Source: Thiemannella venezuelensis
GTDB taxonomy: Bacteria > Actinomycetota > Actinomycetes > Streptosporangiales > Streptosporangiaceae
Assembly: GCF_014203605.1 (NCBI RefSeq)
Contig: NZ_JACHJJ010000018.1
Coordinates: 120,133 to 184,132, forward strand
Length of the DNA stretch: 64,000 nucleotides
Direction of reading: 5' to 3'
Part shown: positions 7,248 to 15,458 of the stretch, one piece after another
Numbering within the stretch: the stretch's first letter is position 1
Layout of the letters: every line of letters starts with the position of its first letter
Notes under the pieces: model-generated
What the model was told of the DNA's origin: nothing
Database searches by the model: none
The model's input: the letters and a program-made list of their open reading frames with translations, nothing else
Position numbers and translations under genes: made by a program

Positions 7248-9164
7248 CTACTTGGGCGTGTACCACAGCGTGATCTTGTCGAGTTCGGCGGCGGGCCCGT
7301 CGGCGAGGACGCGGACGGCCCTCCCCGTCAGGTCGAGCATGACGATCTCGGAGACCTTCTTCCCCTTCCGGGTGGCCAGCAGGTGTTCGGTGCTCAGCCA
7401 GCCGTGCACGGTGATCCGCTCACCGGTCGGCAGCCGGGCCCTGCGCGTACCCGATCGGTAGTCCCAGACGCACGTGGCCGCGGGCCCGTCCGGGCAGGCG
7501 GTCAGGAACAGGCCGCCCCCGGGCGTGGTGACGGCCCCCCCGCCGGACAGGTCGCCCACGCCGGGGATGGTCCGCCGCAGTGAGCCGTCCAGCCCGTACA
7601 CCAGGACCGCGCCGCCGGGTCCCCGGTGCATCACGGTTCCGGGTTCGGGACCCCAGACGTAGGGGTGGTGACCGGTCGCGGGCATCCTGGTGATCCGCGC
7701 GGTGCGCGCCGCCGGGTCCACCACCGCGAAGCCCACGCTCGGCCGGTCGTCCTCGAGGTCCTCGTAGACGGTGAGCAGGATTCCGGCGGCGCCGCCGCCG
7801 GACCAGGAGGGGTTGTCGGTGATCAGCGGCCGGTCCACGGTGCGGATGTCGTAGGCGGCGCCCGAGGCGCGGTCCGTGATGCGGATGCGGTCGTAGTCGG
7901 GTGCGTACAGGCGGCTGGCCGCCAGCGAGGCGACGAAGCGCCCGCCCGGGGACACCACCGTCGTCTTCAGGTTCCCGTCGGCCGTGAAGGCGCCCGAGCG
8001 GGGGTCCCGAAGGAAGCCGGGCGCGCCGTGCTTGCGCCAGTCCTGGAAGGCGGAGACCCAGACCTCGTCGGCGGGGTTCTCGCGCAGGGTCAGATCGGAG
8101 CCGGGGAGGGCGGTCTCGGTGGTGGAGGCGGCCGCCATGGTCGGCTGGACGGCCGGGACCGGCGCGGAGCCCGAGAGGGAGGGGGAGGGGGCCGGGTCAC
8201 CCGAGGACAGGAGCCGGGGGGCCAGCAGCCCGCCCGCGAGCAGTCCCGCGACGGCCAGTACGCCCGCCGCGGAGACCGCCGTCACGACCCGGCGCGGACG
8301 CCCGGCGGGAGGCGGCGCGGCCCGGCGGCTGCCCTCGGGGAGGATCTCCCGCGCGGGCACCTCGCCGCCGAGCAGGCGCATCAGGGCCTGTGGCGCGGTG
8401 GGCCGCCGCGCGGGGTCCTTGTCCAGGCAGGCGGCCACCAGCTCGCGGAGCTCGCCGTCCAGCTCCACCGCTCCGCCCAGGTCCGGCTCCCCGTTCAGGA
8501 TCCGGTTGATCACCACGGGCATCGGCTCGGTGCCGAACGGCGGCCTGCCGGTGGCGGCGCAGACGATGGTGGAGGCCCAGGCGAACATGTCCGCCGGCGG
8601 CCCCGCGTGCTCCCCGCTGAACTGCTCCGGCGCCATGTAGGGCGGTGTGCCGACCAGGTCGGCGGTGCCGGCGGTGACGTCCAGGACCTGCGCGATCCCG
8701 AAGTCGATCACCCGCGGCCCGTCCCGGCCGAGCAGCACGTTGGCCGGCTTGAAGTCGCGGTGCACCACCCCGGCCTGGTGGACGGCGGCCAGCGCGGTCA
8801 TCGTGCCGAGGGCCAGCCGGCCCAGCTCGGGGCCGCGCAACGCACCGCGCCCCTCGATCACCTGGGCCAGGTTCGGCCCCTCGACGTACTCGCTGACGAT
8901 GTACGGCCGCCCGCCGGCCAGGCCCGAGTCGATCACCTGGGCGGTGCAGAACGGCCGGACCCTGCGGACCAGCTCGGTCTCGGCGAGGAACGGGCCCGTG
9001 CCGTCCGCCGAAGCCCGGTGCAGCACCTTGACCGCGACGCGCCCGCCGCCGGCCGGCTCCGCGAGGTACACCACGCCCTGGCCGCCCGTGCCGAGCCTGC
9101 CGAGCAGGCGGTAGCCGGCGAGCAGTTCGGGGTCTTCGGGGAGGAGGGAGGCGGTGGGGGGCAT
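7248..9164 (-). CDS. Serine/threonine protein kinase with extracytoplasmic propeller-like sensor
   Basis: A 638-aa membrane kinase. The Hanks-type domain is at about residues 18-270, with glycine loop GRLGTGGQGVVYLAE (22-35), Lys46 in VAVKVL, catalytic loop HRDFKPANVLL (135-145), DFG (154-156) and APE (178-180), so the catalytic residues are complete. A Pro/Arg-rich linker and one transmembrane helix (about 293-315) follow. The roughly 300-residue external part has repeated short beta motifs (DPAARTARITRMPATGHHPYVW, GGLFLTACPDGPAATCVWDYRSG) suggesting a TolB/WD-like propeller. Its ATG overlaps the stop of the upstream paralogue by one base (TGATG), so the two are co-translated. Confidence 0.92.
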   Translation of the reverse strand: MPPTASLLPEDPELLAGYRLLGRLGTGGQGVVYLAEPAGGGRVAVKVLHRASADGTGPFLAETELVRRVRPFCTAQVIDSGLAGGRPYIVSEYVEGPNLAQVIEGRGALRGPELGRLALGTMTALAAVHQAGVVHRDFKPANVLLGRDGPRVIDFGIAQVLDVTAGTADLVGTPPYMAPEQFSGEHAGPPADMFAWASTIVCAATGRPPFGTEPMPVVINRILNGEPDLGGAVELDGELRELVAACLDKDPARRPTAPQALMRLLGGEVPAREILPEGSRRAAPPPAGRPRRVVTAVSAAGVLAVAGLLAGGLLAPRLLSSGDPAPSPSLSGSAPVPAVQPTMAAASTTETALPGSDLTLRENPADEVWVSAFQDWRKHGAPGFLRDPRSGAFTADGNLKTTVVSPGGRFVASLAASRLYAPDYDRIRITDRASGAAYDIRTVDRPLITDNPSWSGGGAAGILLTVYEDLEDDRPSVGFAVVDPAARTARITRMPATGHHPYVWGPEPGTVMHRGPGGAVLVYGLDGSLRRTIPGVGDLSGGGAVTTPGGGLFLTACPDGPAATCVWDYRSGTRRARLPTGERITVHGWLSTEHLLATRKGKKVSEIVMLDLTGRAVRVLADGPAAELDKITLWYTPK

Positions 9165-11116
9165 CAGCGCGGGGTGACCCGGTCGAACCGGAGGAACGCC
9201 TCGTTCCCGTCCGGCACGTCGGCCAGCACGCGCACGACGGTCCCGGTGAGGTCGACGATCTGGAAGCGGGTGCCCTTCTTGTGCGGAACCTGCAGGATGA
9301 CGTGCTGCTCGTTGAACCAGCCGGCCCAGTGCGCCCCGGAGGCCGCCGGGACGGTCGCCCGCCTGTCACCCGTCTTGGTGTTCCAGACGCAGAAGGTGCC
9401 GTCGTTCTTCGGGCAGATGGTGGCGAACACGGCGCCCGAGGGGGAGAACCAGGTGGTGCTGAGCGGATTGCCCACCCAGTGCATCGACCTGACCACTCGC
9501 CCGGTCGTGTCGTAGACGTTGACCCCGATCCGCTTGCCGTCCGAGAACCCGCGGGCGATCCGGCCGTCGGGCATGAATGCGAACGGCCGAGATATGTCGT
9601 CGATGTACTCGGTCTCCACGGCGGTGGCGGTGCGGGAGGCCGGATCGATGAGCACGAAACCGCTGATCAGCTCCTTGTCGCGGTCGAGGATCGACAGCAG
9701 TAGCCGGGAGCCGTCGCGTGACCAGACCGGCGCTATCGTCTGCAGGGGCTGCTTGACCGTGGTCACCGTGAACTGCTCTCCGGTGGACGGCCTGCTCAGC
9801 TTCACCTGGTCGTGGTCGGAGTCGAGAAACTTGAGCCACGGGTGCAGCGCCACCAGCGTGCCGTCCGGGGAGGGCACGACCTCGTCCCCCGGGGCGAGCT
9901 TGCGGAAGGTCCCGGACCGCTCCCGCAGATAGGACGTGAACGGTCGCTTGGTCAGCAGATAAGAGACGATCTTGACGGGGTCCGACGGGTGCTCGTGGAC
10001 GGTGATCGAGGTGCCGTCGAGCTTGACCTCCGAGTTCGGCTTCTCGACCTTCTCCCACACCGCGGCGGTCGGCCGCGCGGTCGTGGTCACGCCCGGACTC
10101 GCGCTGAGCGCGGGGGCGAGCGAGCCGCCGGGGGAGGGGGGCGCCACGGCGGCGCGCGGCCCGGGTGGCGGCGCGGTCAGGTACACCGCGGCGCCGGAGG
10201 CCGCCGCCACCGCGAGGAAGGCCCCGGCCAGCAACAGGACGCGCCCGGCGCGCATGCCCGGCGACCGGGTGGGCGGCGCGGCGACCTGTCCCGTGGCGAT
10301 GGCGGTGGCGGCCTCCAGTAGCGACGACTCGCCGATCAGCCGGAGCAGGACGGCGTTCGCGGCGGGCCGGACCGCCGGATCCTTGGCCAGGCAGTCGGAC
10401 AGCACGGCGCCCAGCTCCCCGGGAATGTCGGCCAGGTCCGGCTCGTCGCGCAGCACCCGGTTGATCGTCGCGGCGACCGTGCCGCCCGCGAACGGGGCGG
10501 TGCCGGTCGCGGCGAAGACCATGGTGGCCGCCCAGGCGAACACGTCGGCCGGAGGGCCGGGCGGGGAGCCGTCCAGCTGCTCGGGCGCCTGGTAGGCGGG
10601 CAGGCCGACGGACCTGGTCGGCCCCGAATCCACGGTCCCCAGCGCCTGGACGAGCCCGAAGTCCACGACGATGGGGCCGTCGGGGCCCAGGACGACCGTC
10701 TCCGGCCGGACGTCGCCGTGGACGGCGCCGGCCCGGTGGACGGCGGCCAGCGCGGCCATGGTGCCGATGGCGAGGCGGTCCAGGGCCGCGCCGCGCGGCG
10801 TGCCGTCCGCCGCGACCGACTCGGCCAGCGTCGCCCCCTCGACGTGCTCGCTGACGAGGTAGGGGCGGTCGCCGTGCAGCCCGCCGCCGAGCACCTGCGC
10901 CACGCCGGAGGCCGAGACCCCGCGCAGCGGCTCCACGGCCCGCAGGAAGCGCTCGGGGTCCGCGCCGGGAGGCAGCAGCCTGATCGTCACCTGCGCTCCG
11001 GAGGGATCCTCCGCGAGATAGGCGCCCTCCGGGCGCACGTCGTCGAACCTTCCGGTGATCCGGTATCCCGCCAGCTCGTGCGGGTCGTCCGGGGTCAAGG
11101 GTGCGGCGCGTGCCAT
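9164..11116 (-). CDS. Kinase-like membrane protein, probable pseudokinase, paralogue of the next gene
   Basis: A 650-aa protein with the same architecture as its downstream neighbour: kinase fold (about 18-270), one transmembrane helix near residue 295-318 and a C-terminal propeller-like region. The kinase domain is degraded at key positions. The glycine loop reads GRFDDVRPEGAYLAE, the ATP-binding Lys is Arg46 (VTIRLL), and the catalytic loop is HGDVRPETVVL. HRD is therefore HGD, the loop Lys is Arg137 and the metal-binding Asn is Thr140. The Asp of HGD and the DFG (152-154) remain. It is most likely a pseudokinase that senses or scaffolds with the active kinase. Start MARAAPLTPDD chosen; the longer frame adds 51 unlikely residues. 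Confidence 0.88.
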   Translation of the reverse strand: MARAAPLTPDDPHELAGYRITGRFDDVRPEGAYLAEDPSGAQVTIRLLPPGADPERFLRAVEPLRGVSASGVAQVLGGGLHGDRPYLVSEHVEGATLAESVAADGTPRGAALDRLAIGTMAALAAVHRAGAVHGDVRPETVVLGPDGPIVVDFGLVQALGTVDSGPTRSVGLPAYQAPEQLDGSPPGPPADVFAWAATMVFAATGTAPFAGGTVAATINRVLRDEPDLADIPGELGAVLSDCLAKDPAVRPAANAVLLRLIGESSLLEAATAIATGQVAAPPTRSPGMRAGRVLLLAGAFLAVAAASGAAVYLTAPPPGPRAAVAPPSPGGSLAPALSASPGVTTTARPTAAVWEKVEKPNSEVKLDGTSITVHEHPSDPVKIVSYLLTKRPFTSYLRERSGTFRKLAPGDEVVPSPDGTLVALHPWLKFLDSDHDQVKLSRPSTGEQFTVTTVKQPLQTIAPVWSRDGSRLLLSILDRDKELISGFVLIDPASRTATAVETEYIDDISRPFAFMPDGRIARGFSDGKRIGVNVYDTTGRVVRSMHWVGNPLSTTWFSPSGAVFATICPKNDGTFCVWNTKTGDRRATVPAASGAHWAGWFNEQHVILQVPHKKGTRFQIVDLTGTVVRVLADVPDGNEAFLRFDRVTPR

Positions 11117-11312
11117 TCGAACGCCCCCGTCTCCGGTGAGACAGCCGTCTGGACCGCCCATTATGGTCATGGACCCGTGCCGGAGAGAAGACCGCGGGCA
11201 CGGCGAGGGACGCGAAAGCGCGCCCTGGCGGGCGTGGGGGACCCGCCAGGACGCGTTCCGCCCCTGCACGGCGGCGAGAGGACCCCGGCGAGGGATGGGG
11301 TCCTCGGGCCGG

Positions 11313-11717
11313 TCACTCGCGCAGGGAGTCGGTGGGGATGAGGCCCGCGGCCGCGGCGAGGTCCGCCGGGCGGTGCACGACGTCGTCCGCCGTGCCGTGC
11401 ACGCCGTCGTCGTCGTCCGCCGCCTCGTCCTCGGGGGCCGGCCGCCGGTAGTGCCGGGAGATCAACCGTGCGGCTCCGACCGGGTCGTCCGCCGGATGCG
11501 AGACCTCGCGCCCGTCCTCATGCCATACGAACGATCCGTTCTTGCACCACACGGTCAGATCCGCCAGCACCGAAAGCACGGACATCCCGTTCCCATTGCT
11601 CTGGTAGGTGTGGGTGAACCCCAGACGGTGCAACGCGTAGCGCAGTAAACGCGTCGCCTCGCGGGGATCGCGCCAGGGCAGGTACGGAGTACCCGCGCGG
11701 GCCGACAGCACCGGCAT
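11313..11717 (-). CDS. Hypothetical protein divergent from GntR regulator
   Basis: A 134-aa soluble protein. The N-terminal 90 residues (PWRDPREATRLLRYALHRLGF, LADLTVWCKNGSFVWHEDGREVSHPADDP, AARLISRHY) look like a compact alpha/beta fold with conserved Trp and Cys. The C-terminal part is acidic (DEAADDDDG). I do not recognise a named family, though similar short proteins seem common in Streptosporangiales. It is transcribed divergently from the GntR gene, sharing a 128-bp intergenic region. Confidence 0.7.
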   Translation of the reverse strand: MPVLSARAGTPYLPWRDPREATRLLRYALHRLGFTHTYQSNGNGMSVLSVLADLTVWCKNGSFVWHEDGREVSHPADDPVGAARLISRHYRRPAPEDEAADDDDGVHGTADDVVHRPADLAAAAGLIPTDSLRE

Positions 11718-11824
11718 TCACCCCCTGCCGACCTTTCGGTGGATTTGTACCAACGATTGGATAATGCGGCCCTCCGAGGGCTGGGTCAAGGGGCTGTTTC
11801 CCCCTAGAACCAGATCGTCTAGTT

Positions 11825-11836
11825 TTGTTGGAACAA
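11825..11836. promoter_or_regulatory. Candidate GntR operator TTGTT-GG-AACAA
   Basis: A perfect 5-bp inverted repeat with 2-bp spacer, 9 bases upstream of the GntR ATG and next to its Shine-Dalgarno AAAGGGG. The position suits autorepression. Assignment to this regulator is inference. Confidence 0.45.
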
Positions 11837-11845
11837 AGGGGATCT

Positions 11846-12592
11846 ATGGCACGGTCAACGCTGTACCAATTGGTGGCCTCCGAACTCAGGAGGACCATCT
11901 ACTCCGGCGTGCTCGGGCCGGGGGACCAGCTGCCGACCGAGGCGGAGCTCATGACGGCCCACCAGGTGAGCCGCAACACCGTCCGGCTGGCCCTCGGCGA
12001 GCTGGTCAACGAGGGCCTGGTGACCCGTACCCCCCGCCGGGGGACCGTGGTGCGCGAGCGCCGCCCGCTGCTCATCCACCCGCAGCGCGAGCTCCAGCCG
12101 AGGCCGGGGGAGACCCGCGAGGCCTTCGCCTGGGCGGTCTCCCAGGAAGGGCGCGAGCCGAGCCAGGACATCGAGGTCTCGATCGTGCACCCGGCGGAGG
12201 AGATCGCCAGCCGGCTGGAGTTGCCCGACGAGGAGCTCGCCGTGGTCCGCCGCAGGCTGCGGTTCGTGGACGGCCAGCCGTACAACACCAACGACTCCTA
12301 CTTCCCGCTCGCGCTCGTCTCGGGCTCCGAGATCGCCCGCCCGGGCGACATCGCGCGCGGGGCCAACCGGGTGCTGGAGGAGCTCGGCCACCCCCAGGTC
12401 AGGGTGGTGGACGACATCTGGGCGCGGATGCCCACCAGCTCGGAGACCGAGCGCCTCCAGCTCCAGCTGGGCACGCCGGTCGTCGTCTACGTCAGGGTCG
12501 GCTACGACCGGGAGGGCGTTCCCGTGCGCGTCGCGGTCTCCGTCCTCCCCGCCGACAAGCACCTGATCAGATACGAGCTGGAAAACCGTTGA
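11846..12592 (+). CDS. GntR family transcriptional regulator (HutC/UTRA type)
   Basis: A 248-aa regulator. The N-terminal winged helix (MARSTLYQLVASELRRTIYSG to RTPRRGTVVRERR, residues 1-70) contains the GntR recognition helix SRNTVRLALGELVNEGLV. The C-terminal UTRA ligand domain (about 95-245) shows DEELAVVRRRLRFVDGQPYNTNDSYFPLAL and ends in VRVAVSVLPADKHLIRYEL. The effector is unknown. It starts at ATG 11846 behind AAAGGGG, since the TTG 21 bases upstream has no ribosome site. A palindrome directly upstream suggests autoregulation and possibly control of the divergent gene at 11313-11717. Confidence 0.93.
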   Translation: MARSTLYQLVASELRRTIYSGVLGPGDQLPTEAELMTAHQVSRNTVRLALGELVNEGLVTRTPRRGTVVRERRPLLIHPQRELQPRPGETREAFAWAVSQEGREPSQDIEVSIVHPAEEIASRLELPDEELAVVRRRLRFVDGQPYNTNDSYFPLALVSGSEIARPGDIARGANRVLEELGHPQVRVVDDIWARMPTSSETERLQLQLGTPVVVYVRVGYDREGVPVRVAVSVLPADKHLIRYELENR

Positions 12593-12601
12593 GGTCCCCG
12601 T

Positions 12602-12622
12602 GGCCGCCCTGACCGGGCGGCC
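12602..12622 (+). terminator. GC hairpin after GntR gene
   Basis: GGCCGCCC (12602-12609) pairs with GGGCGGCC (12615-12622) around a 5-base loop, starting 9 bases after the GntR stop. There is no U-tract, as is usual in high-GC actinomycetes. Confidence 0.6.
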
Positions 12623-12804
12623 TTCACCCCGTCCGCGCCGCGGGCGGGTGCCGGGCCGCGCCCGCCGTGCGGACCGGCGCGGTCTCTTCCTCCGCTTCGC
12701 CTCGGGCCCCTAGCGGCCTCTCCCGCCCGGCATGGATGCCGTGCGCCATCATCCGGCCACTCTCCGTGTCATCTTGCACACCCATCGCAACGAAGGGATG
12801 AACC

Positions 12805-13479
12805 ATGCACTCGAACACCGTCGACCTCGCCGCGCCACGCCGGCTGACCCTGCGCAGGGCGACCGGCGGCGACCTCCCCGCCGTGCTCGCGCTGCTCGCC
12901 GAGACCGCCGCCTGGCTCGACGCCCGGGGCGTGCGCCAGTGGCCGGCCGGGGGCTTCCCCGCCGGACGCATCGCCCCGCTGATCGAGGAGGGCGCCATGT
13001 ACCTGGTGGACGGCGAGGGCGGCCCGGCCGCGACCGTCGCCCTGGACGGCCACGCCGACCCCGAGTTCTGGACCGCGGAGGACGGCCCCGGCTCCGCCCT
13101 CTACGTCCACAAGCTCGCGGTGGCCCGCGGTCACTCAGGCCGCGGACTGGGAGAGGCGCTGCTCGACTGGGCGGGCCTGCGCGTGCTCGCCGCGGGCAGG
13201 AGGTGGCTCCGGCTGGACTGCGCCAAGGACAATCCGGGGCTGCAGGGCTACTACCGGCGGCAGGGCTTCGCCCATCTGCGCACGGTCGATCTCCCGCACC
13301 GCGCCTCCGGCGCCCTGTTCCAGCGGGCCGGGGGCCTGCGCGGCGGTTCTGCGGGACCGGTCCCGCCGTTCGCGGACCGCGTGGGACCGGCCTCGCCGCT
13401 CGCGGACCGCCGCATGCCGGTGGGCGGGCGGCGGAGCCGGTCCGCACCAGGGAAATCTCGGGACAAAGTCATCCGATAG
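12805..13479 (+). CDS. GNAT family N-acetyltransferase
   Basis: A 224-aa protein with a GNAT domain at residues 14-170. It has LTLRRATGGDLPAVLALLAE, the beta4 strand SALYVHKLAVARGHSGRGLGEALLDWA (acetyl-CoA pyrophosphate loop R/Q-x-x-G-x-G/A variant HSGRGLG) and LDCAKDNPGLQGYYRRQGF. The C-terminal 50 residues are Gly/Arg/Pro-rich with a repeated VGP(A)-PLADR motif, probably disordered. The substrate is unknown. It is followed 9 bp later by cutC in the same direction. Confidence 0.88.
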   Translation: MHSNTVDLAAPRRLTLRRATGGDLPAVLALLAETAAWLDARGVRQWPAGGFPAGRIAPLIEEGAMYLVDGEGGPAATVALDGHADPEFWTAEDGPGSALYVHKLAVARGHSGRGLGEALLDWAGLRVLAAGRRWLRLDCAKDNPGLQGYYRRQGFAHLRTVDLPHRASGALFQRAGGLRGGSAGPVPPFADRVGPASPLADRRMPVGGRRSRSAPGKSRDKVIR

Positions 13480-13488
13480 CCTCACCTC

Positions 13489-14166
13489 ATGACCGGATCC
13501 CTGCTTGAGGTGATCGCGCTGGACGTGCGCGACGCCGTCGCGGCCGAGGAAGGCGGCGCCGATCGCCTGGAGATCGTCGCCGACATGATGTCCGACGGGC
13601 TCACCCCGGCGGTGGAGACGGTCGCGGCGATCTCCAGGGAGTGCGCGCTGCCGCAGATGGTGATGTTGCGCGGCGAGGCCTCGTTCCTGGCCGCGCCCGA
13701 GTCGCTGGAGAACCTGCGCCGCGACGCCAAGGCCCTGGCCGAGGCGGGCGCGGCCGGGTTCGTGTTCGGCTTCCTGGACGCCGAGGGCAAGGTCGACCTG
13801 GCCGCCACCGAGGCGATGATCCACGCCGTGGCCCCGCTGCCCTGGACCTTCCACCGGGCGGTGGACCACGCGGCGGACCTCCAGGCGGCCTGGCGCGCCG
13901 TCCGGCTGCTGCCCAACCTCGCCACCGTGCTCACCTCGGGCTCGTCCGGCGGCGTGGGAGACGGCCTGCCCGTGCTGAAGACCCGCTGCGAGGCGGGCGA
14001 CGGTCCTCTGATCATGGCGGGCGGCGGGCTGCGGCCCGCCCACGTCGCGTCCCTGCTGGAGTACGGCGTGCGGGCCTTCCACGTCGGGAGCGCCGTGCGG
14101 GTGTCCTGGTCCGGCCCGGTCGACGCCCAGCGGGTCCGCCGCTGGCGGAGCCTGATCGACGGCTGA
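13489..14166 (+). CDS. cutC: CutC family protein (copper homeostasis-related)
   Basis: A 225-aa TIM-barrel protein of the CutC family. Diagnostic blocks are LEVIALDVRDAVAAEEGGADRLEIV near the N-terminus, FVFGFLDAEGKVDLAATEAMI and PWTFHRAVDHAAD, with VLTSGSSGGVGDG and IMAGGGLRPAHV further on. The name comes from a copper phenotype in E. coli; the biochemical function is still uncertain, so a copper role here should not be assumed. Length is normal for the short bacterial form. It is convergent with the citrate-lyase-like gene, 13 bp away. Confidence 0.9.
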   Translation: MTGSLLEVIALDVRDAVAAEEGGADRLEIVADMMSDGLTPAVETVAAISRECALPQMVMLRGEASFLAAPESLENLRRDAKALAEAGAAGFVFGFLDAEGKVDLAATEAMIHAVAPLPWTFHRAVDHAADLQAAWRAVRLLPNLATVLTSGSSGGVGDGLPVLKTRCEAGDGPLIMAGGGLRPAHVASLLEYGVRAFHVGSAVRVSWSGPVDAQRVRRWRSLIDG

Positions 14167-14179
14167 CGTCCGGCGGCCC

Positions 14180-15346
14180 TCAGAGGGCCAGTTCCGCCCG
14201 GCGCAGCGCGGCGGCCATCGTCTTGACCGTGGCGGGCTCGTCCATCACGCCGCCGCCCGCCTCGCGCTGCTCCTCCCAGGCCCGGACCCGCTCACCGAAC
14301 TCGGCGTGGTGGCGCAGGTGGAAGGCGTAGACCGTGACGAAGCGGCTGACGAGGTGCGAGGGGTGCATGTCCCAGCCCTGGTAGAAGCCGTGCCGGAGCG
14401 AGTGCCCGACCAGCTCCGCGTGGCGGGCCCACAGCGCGTGCACGTCGTCCCTGCCGCCGGAGGCGGGGGAGGCCGCCAGCGAGCCGTCCGACAGCTCCAC
14501 GCCGGTGCCGGCGAACGCCGTCTGCATGACGTGCCGGGCGTGGTCGCAGGCCGGGTGGTCCAGCCGCTGCTCGTGCGGGGGGAGCGAGCAGCTCGCGGTG
14601 TAGTCGAAGACGCCGAAGTGCGCGGCGGCCAGCCTGCCGCCGAGCGAGGCGGCCAGGCCCGTGTCGAGGAACCCCACGGTCTGCGTGGCCTCGACCTGGA
14701 TCTCGAACCGGAGCGTGCCCTCGGCCAGGCCCAGCCCCTTCTCCAGGGCCGCCAGGCAGTCGGCGAACTGGTACAGGTAGTCCTTCATCAGCACCTTGGG
14801 GAAGGTGACCGTGAAGCCCTCCGGCAGGCCCCCGGCCCGCTCGGCGACCCCGGTGAGGAACCCGTCCAGCGTCCGCAGGCTCCGGCCGGGGTCGCCGTCG
14901 GCGAACGACTTCACCCGCAGCCCCCAGCGGCGGGGGAGCGCGCCGGCCGCGTGCAGGGCGGCGACCGCCCCGGCGGCCCCGGCGGCGTGGCCGTCCTCCT
15001 CGGCGGGGCGCACGCCGTACCCGTCCTCGAAGTCGATCCGCAGGTCCTCGACCGGTTCCCGGAAGAGCTTGGCGGCCACCCGCGCGTGCACGTCGCCGGC
15101 CAGGCGCGCCGGGATGCCGAAGACCTCGGCGAGGTGCTCGGGCCCCGGCAGGTGCCGGGTGAACAGCTCCAGCGCCGCCTCCCCCCACTCCGCCACGGTC
15201 CGCGCGCCGAACCGGTCGGCCGGCACGTAGACGGTGTGCACCGGCTGCCAGCCGGGCGCCGCCGCCGGATATCTCGCCGACTGCTCCCGATGGGCCCGCT
15301 CGAAGCCCGGGATGAGGGAGAGGGGATCGGCGAGCGTGACGCGCAT
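14180..15346 (-). CDS. Citrate-lyase/HpcH aldolase-like protein (DUF6986 type)
   Basis: A 388-aa protein related to the HpcH/HpaI aldolase and citrate lyase beta-subunit superfamily. It has VHTVYVPADRF near residue 40, DLRIDFEDGYGVRPAEEDGHA (metal/phosphate region, about 106-126), RFEIQVEATQTV (Glu typical of the metal site) and AAHFGVFDYTASCSLPPHEQRLDHPACDHARH. The active-site residues of the superfamily appear present. The substrate is unknown; members of this uncharacterised actinobacterial family are annotated as aldolase-like proteins. It stands alone, convergent with cutC. Confidence 0.78.
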   Translation of the reverse strand: MRVTLADPLSLIPGFERAHREQSARYPAAAPGWQPVHTVYVPADRFGARTVAEWGEAALELFTRHLPGPEHLAEVFGIPARLAGDVHARVAAKLFREPVEDLRIDFEDGYGVRPAEEDGHAAGAAGAVAALHAAGALPRRWGLRVKSFADGDPGRSLRTLDGFLTGVAERAGGLPEGFTVTFPKVLMKDYLYQFADCLAALEKGLGLAEGTLRFEIQVEATQTVGFLDTGLAASLGGRLAAAHFGVFDYTASCSLPPHEQRLDHPACDHARHVMQTAFAGTGVELSDGSLAASPASGGRDDVHALWARHAELVGHSLRHGFYQGWDMHPSHLVSRFVTVYAFHLRHHAEFGERVRAWEEQREAGGGVMDEPATVKTMAAALRRAELAL

Positions 15347-15458
15347 GGTGGTGCTCCTCGTGGACGTTCCGGGTCAACGGCACCCTAGTGCGTGCCCGCC
15401 GCGGCCGGTCCCGGGCGCCCCGATCGAGGTCGCCCGGGCCGTCCGGATCGCCCGGGTC

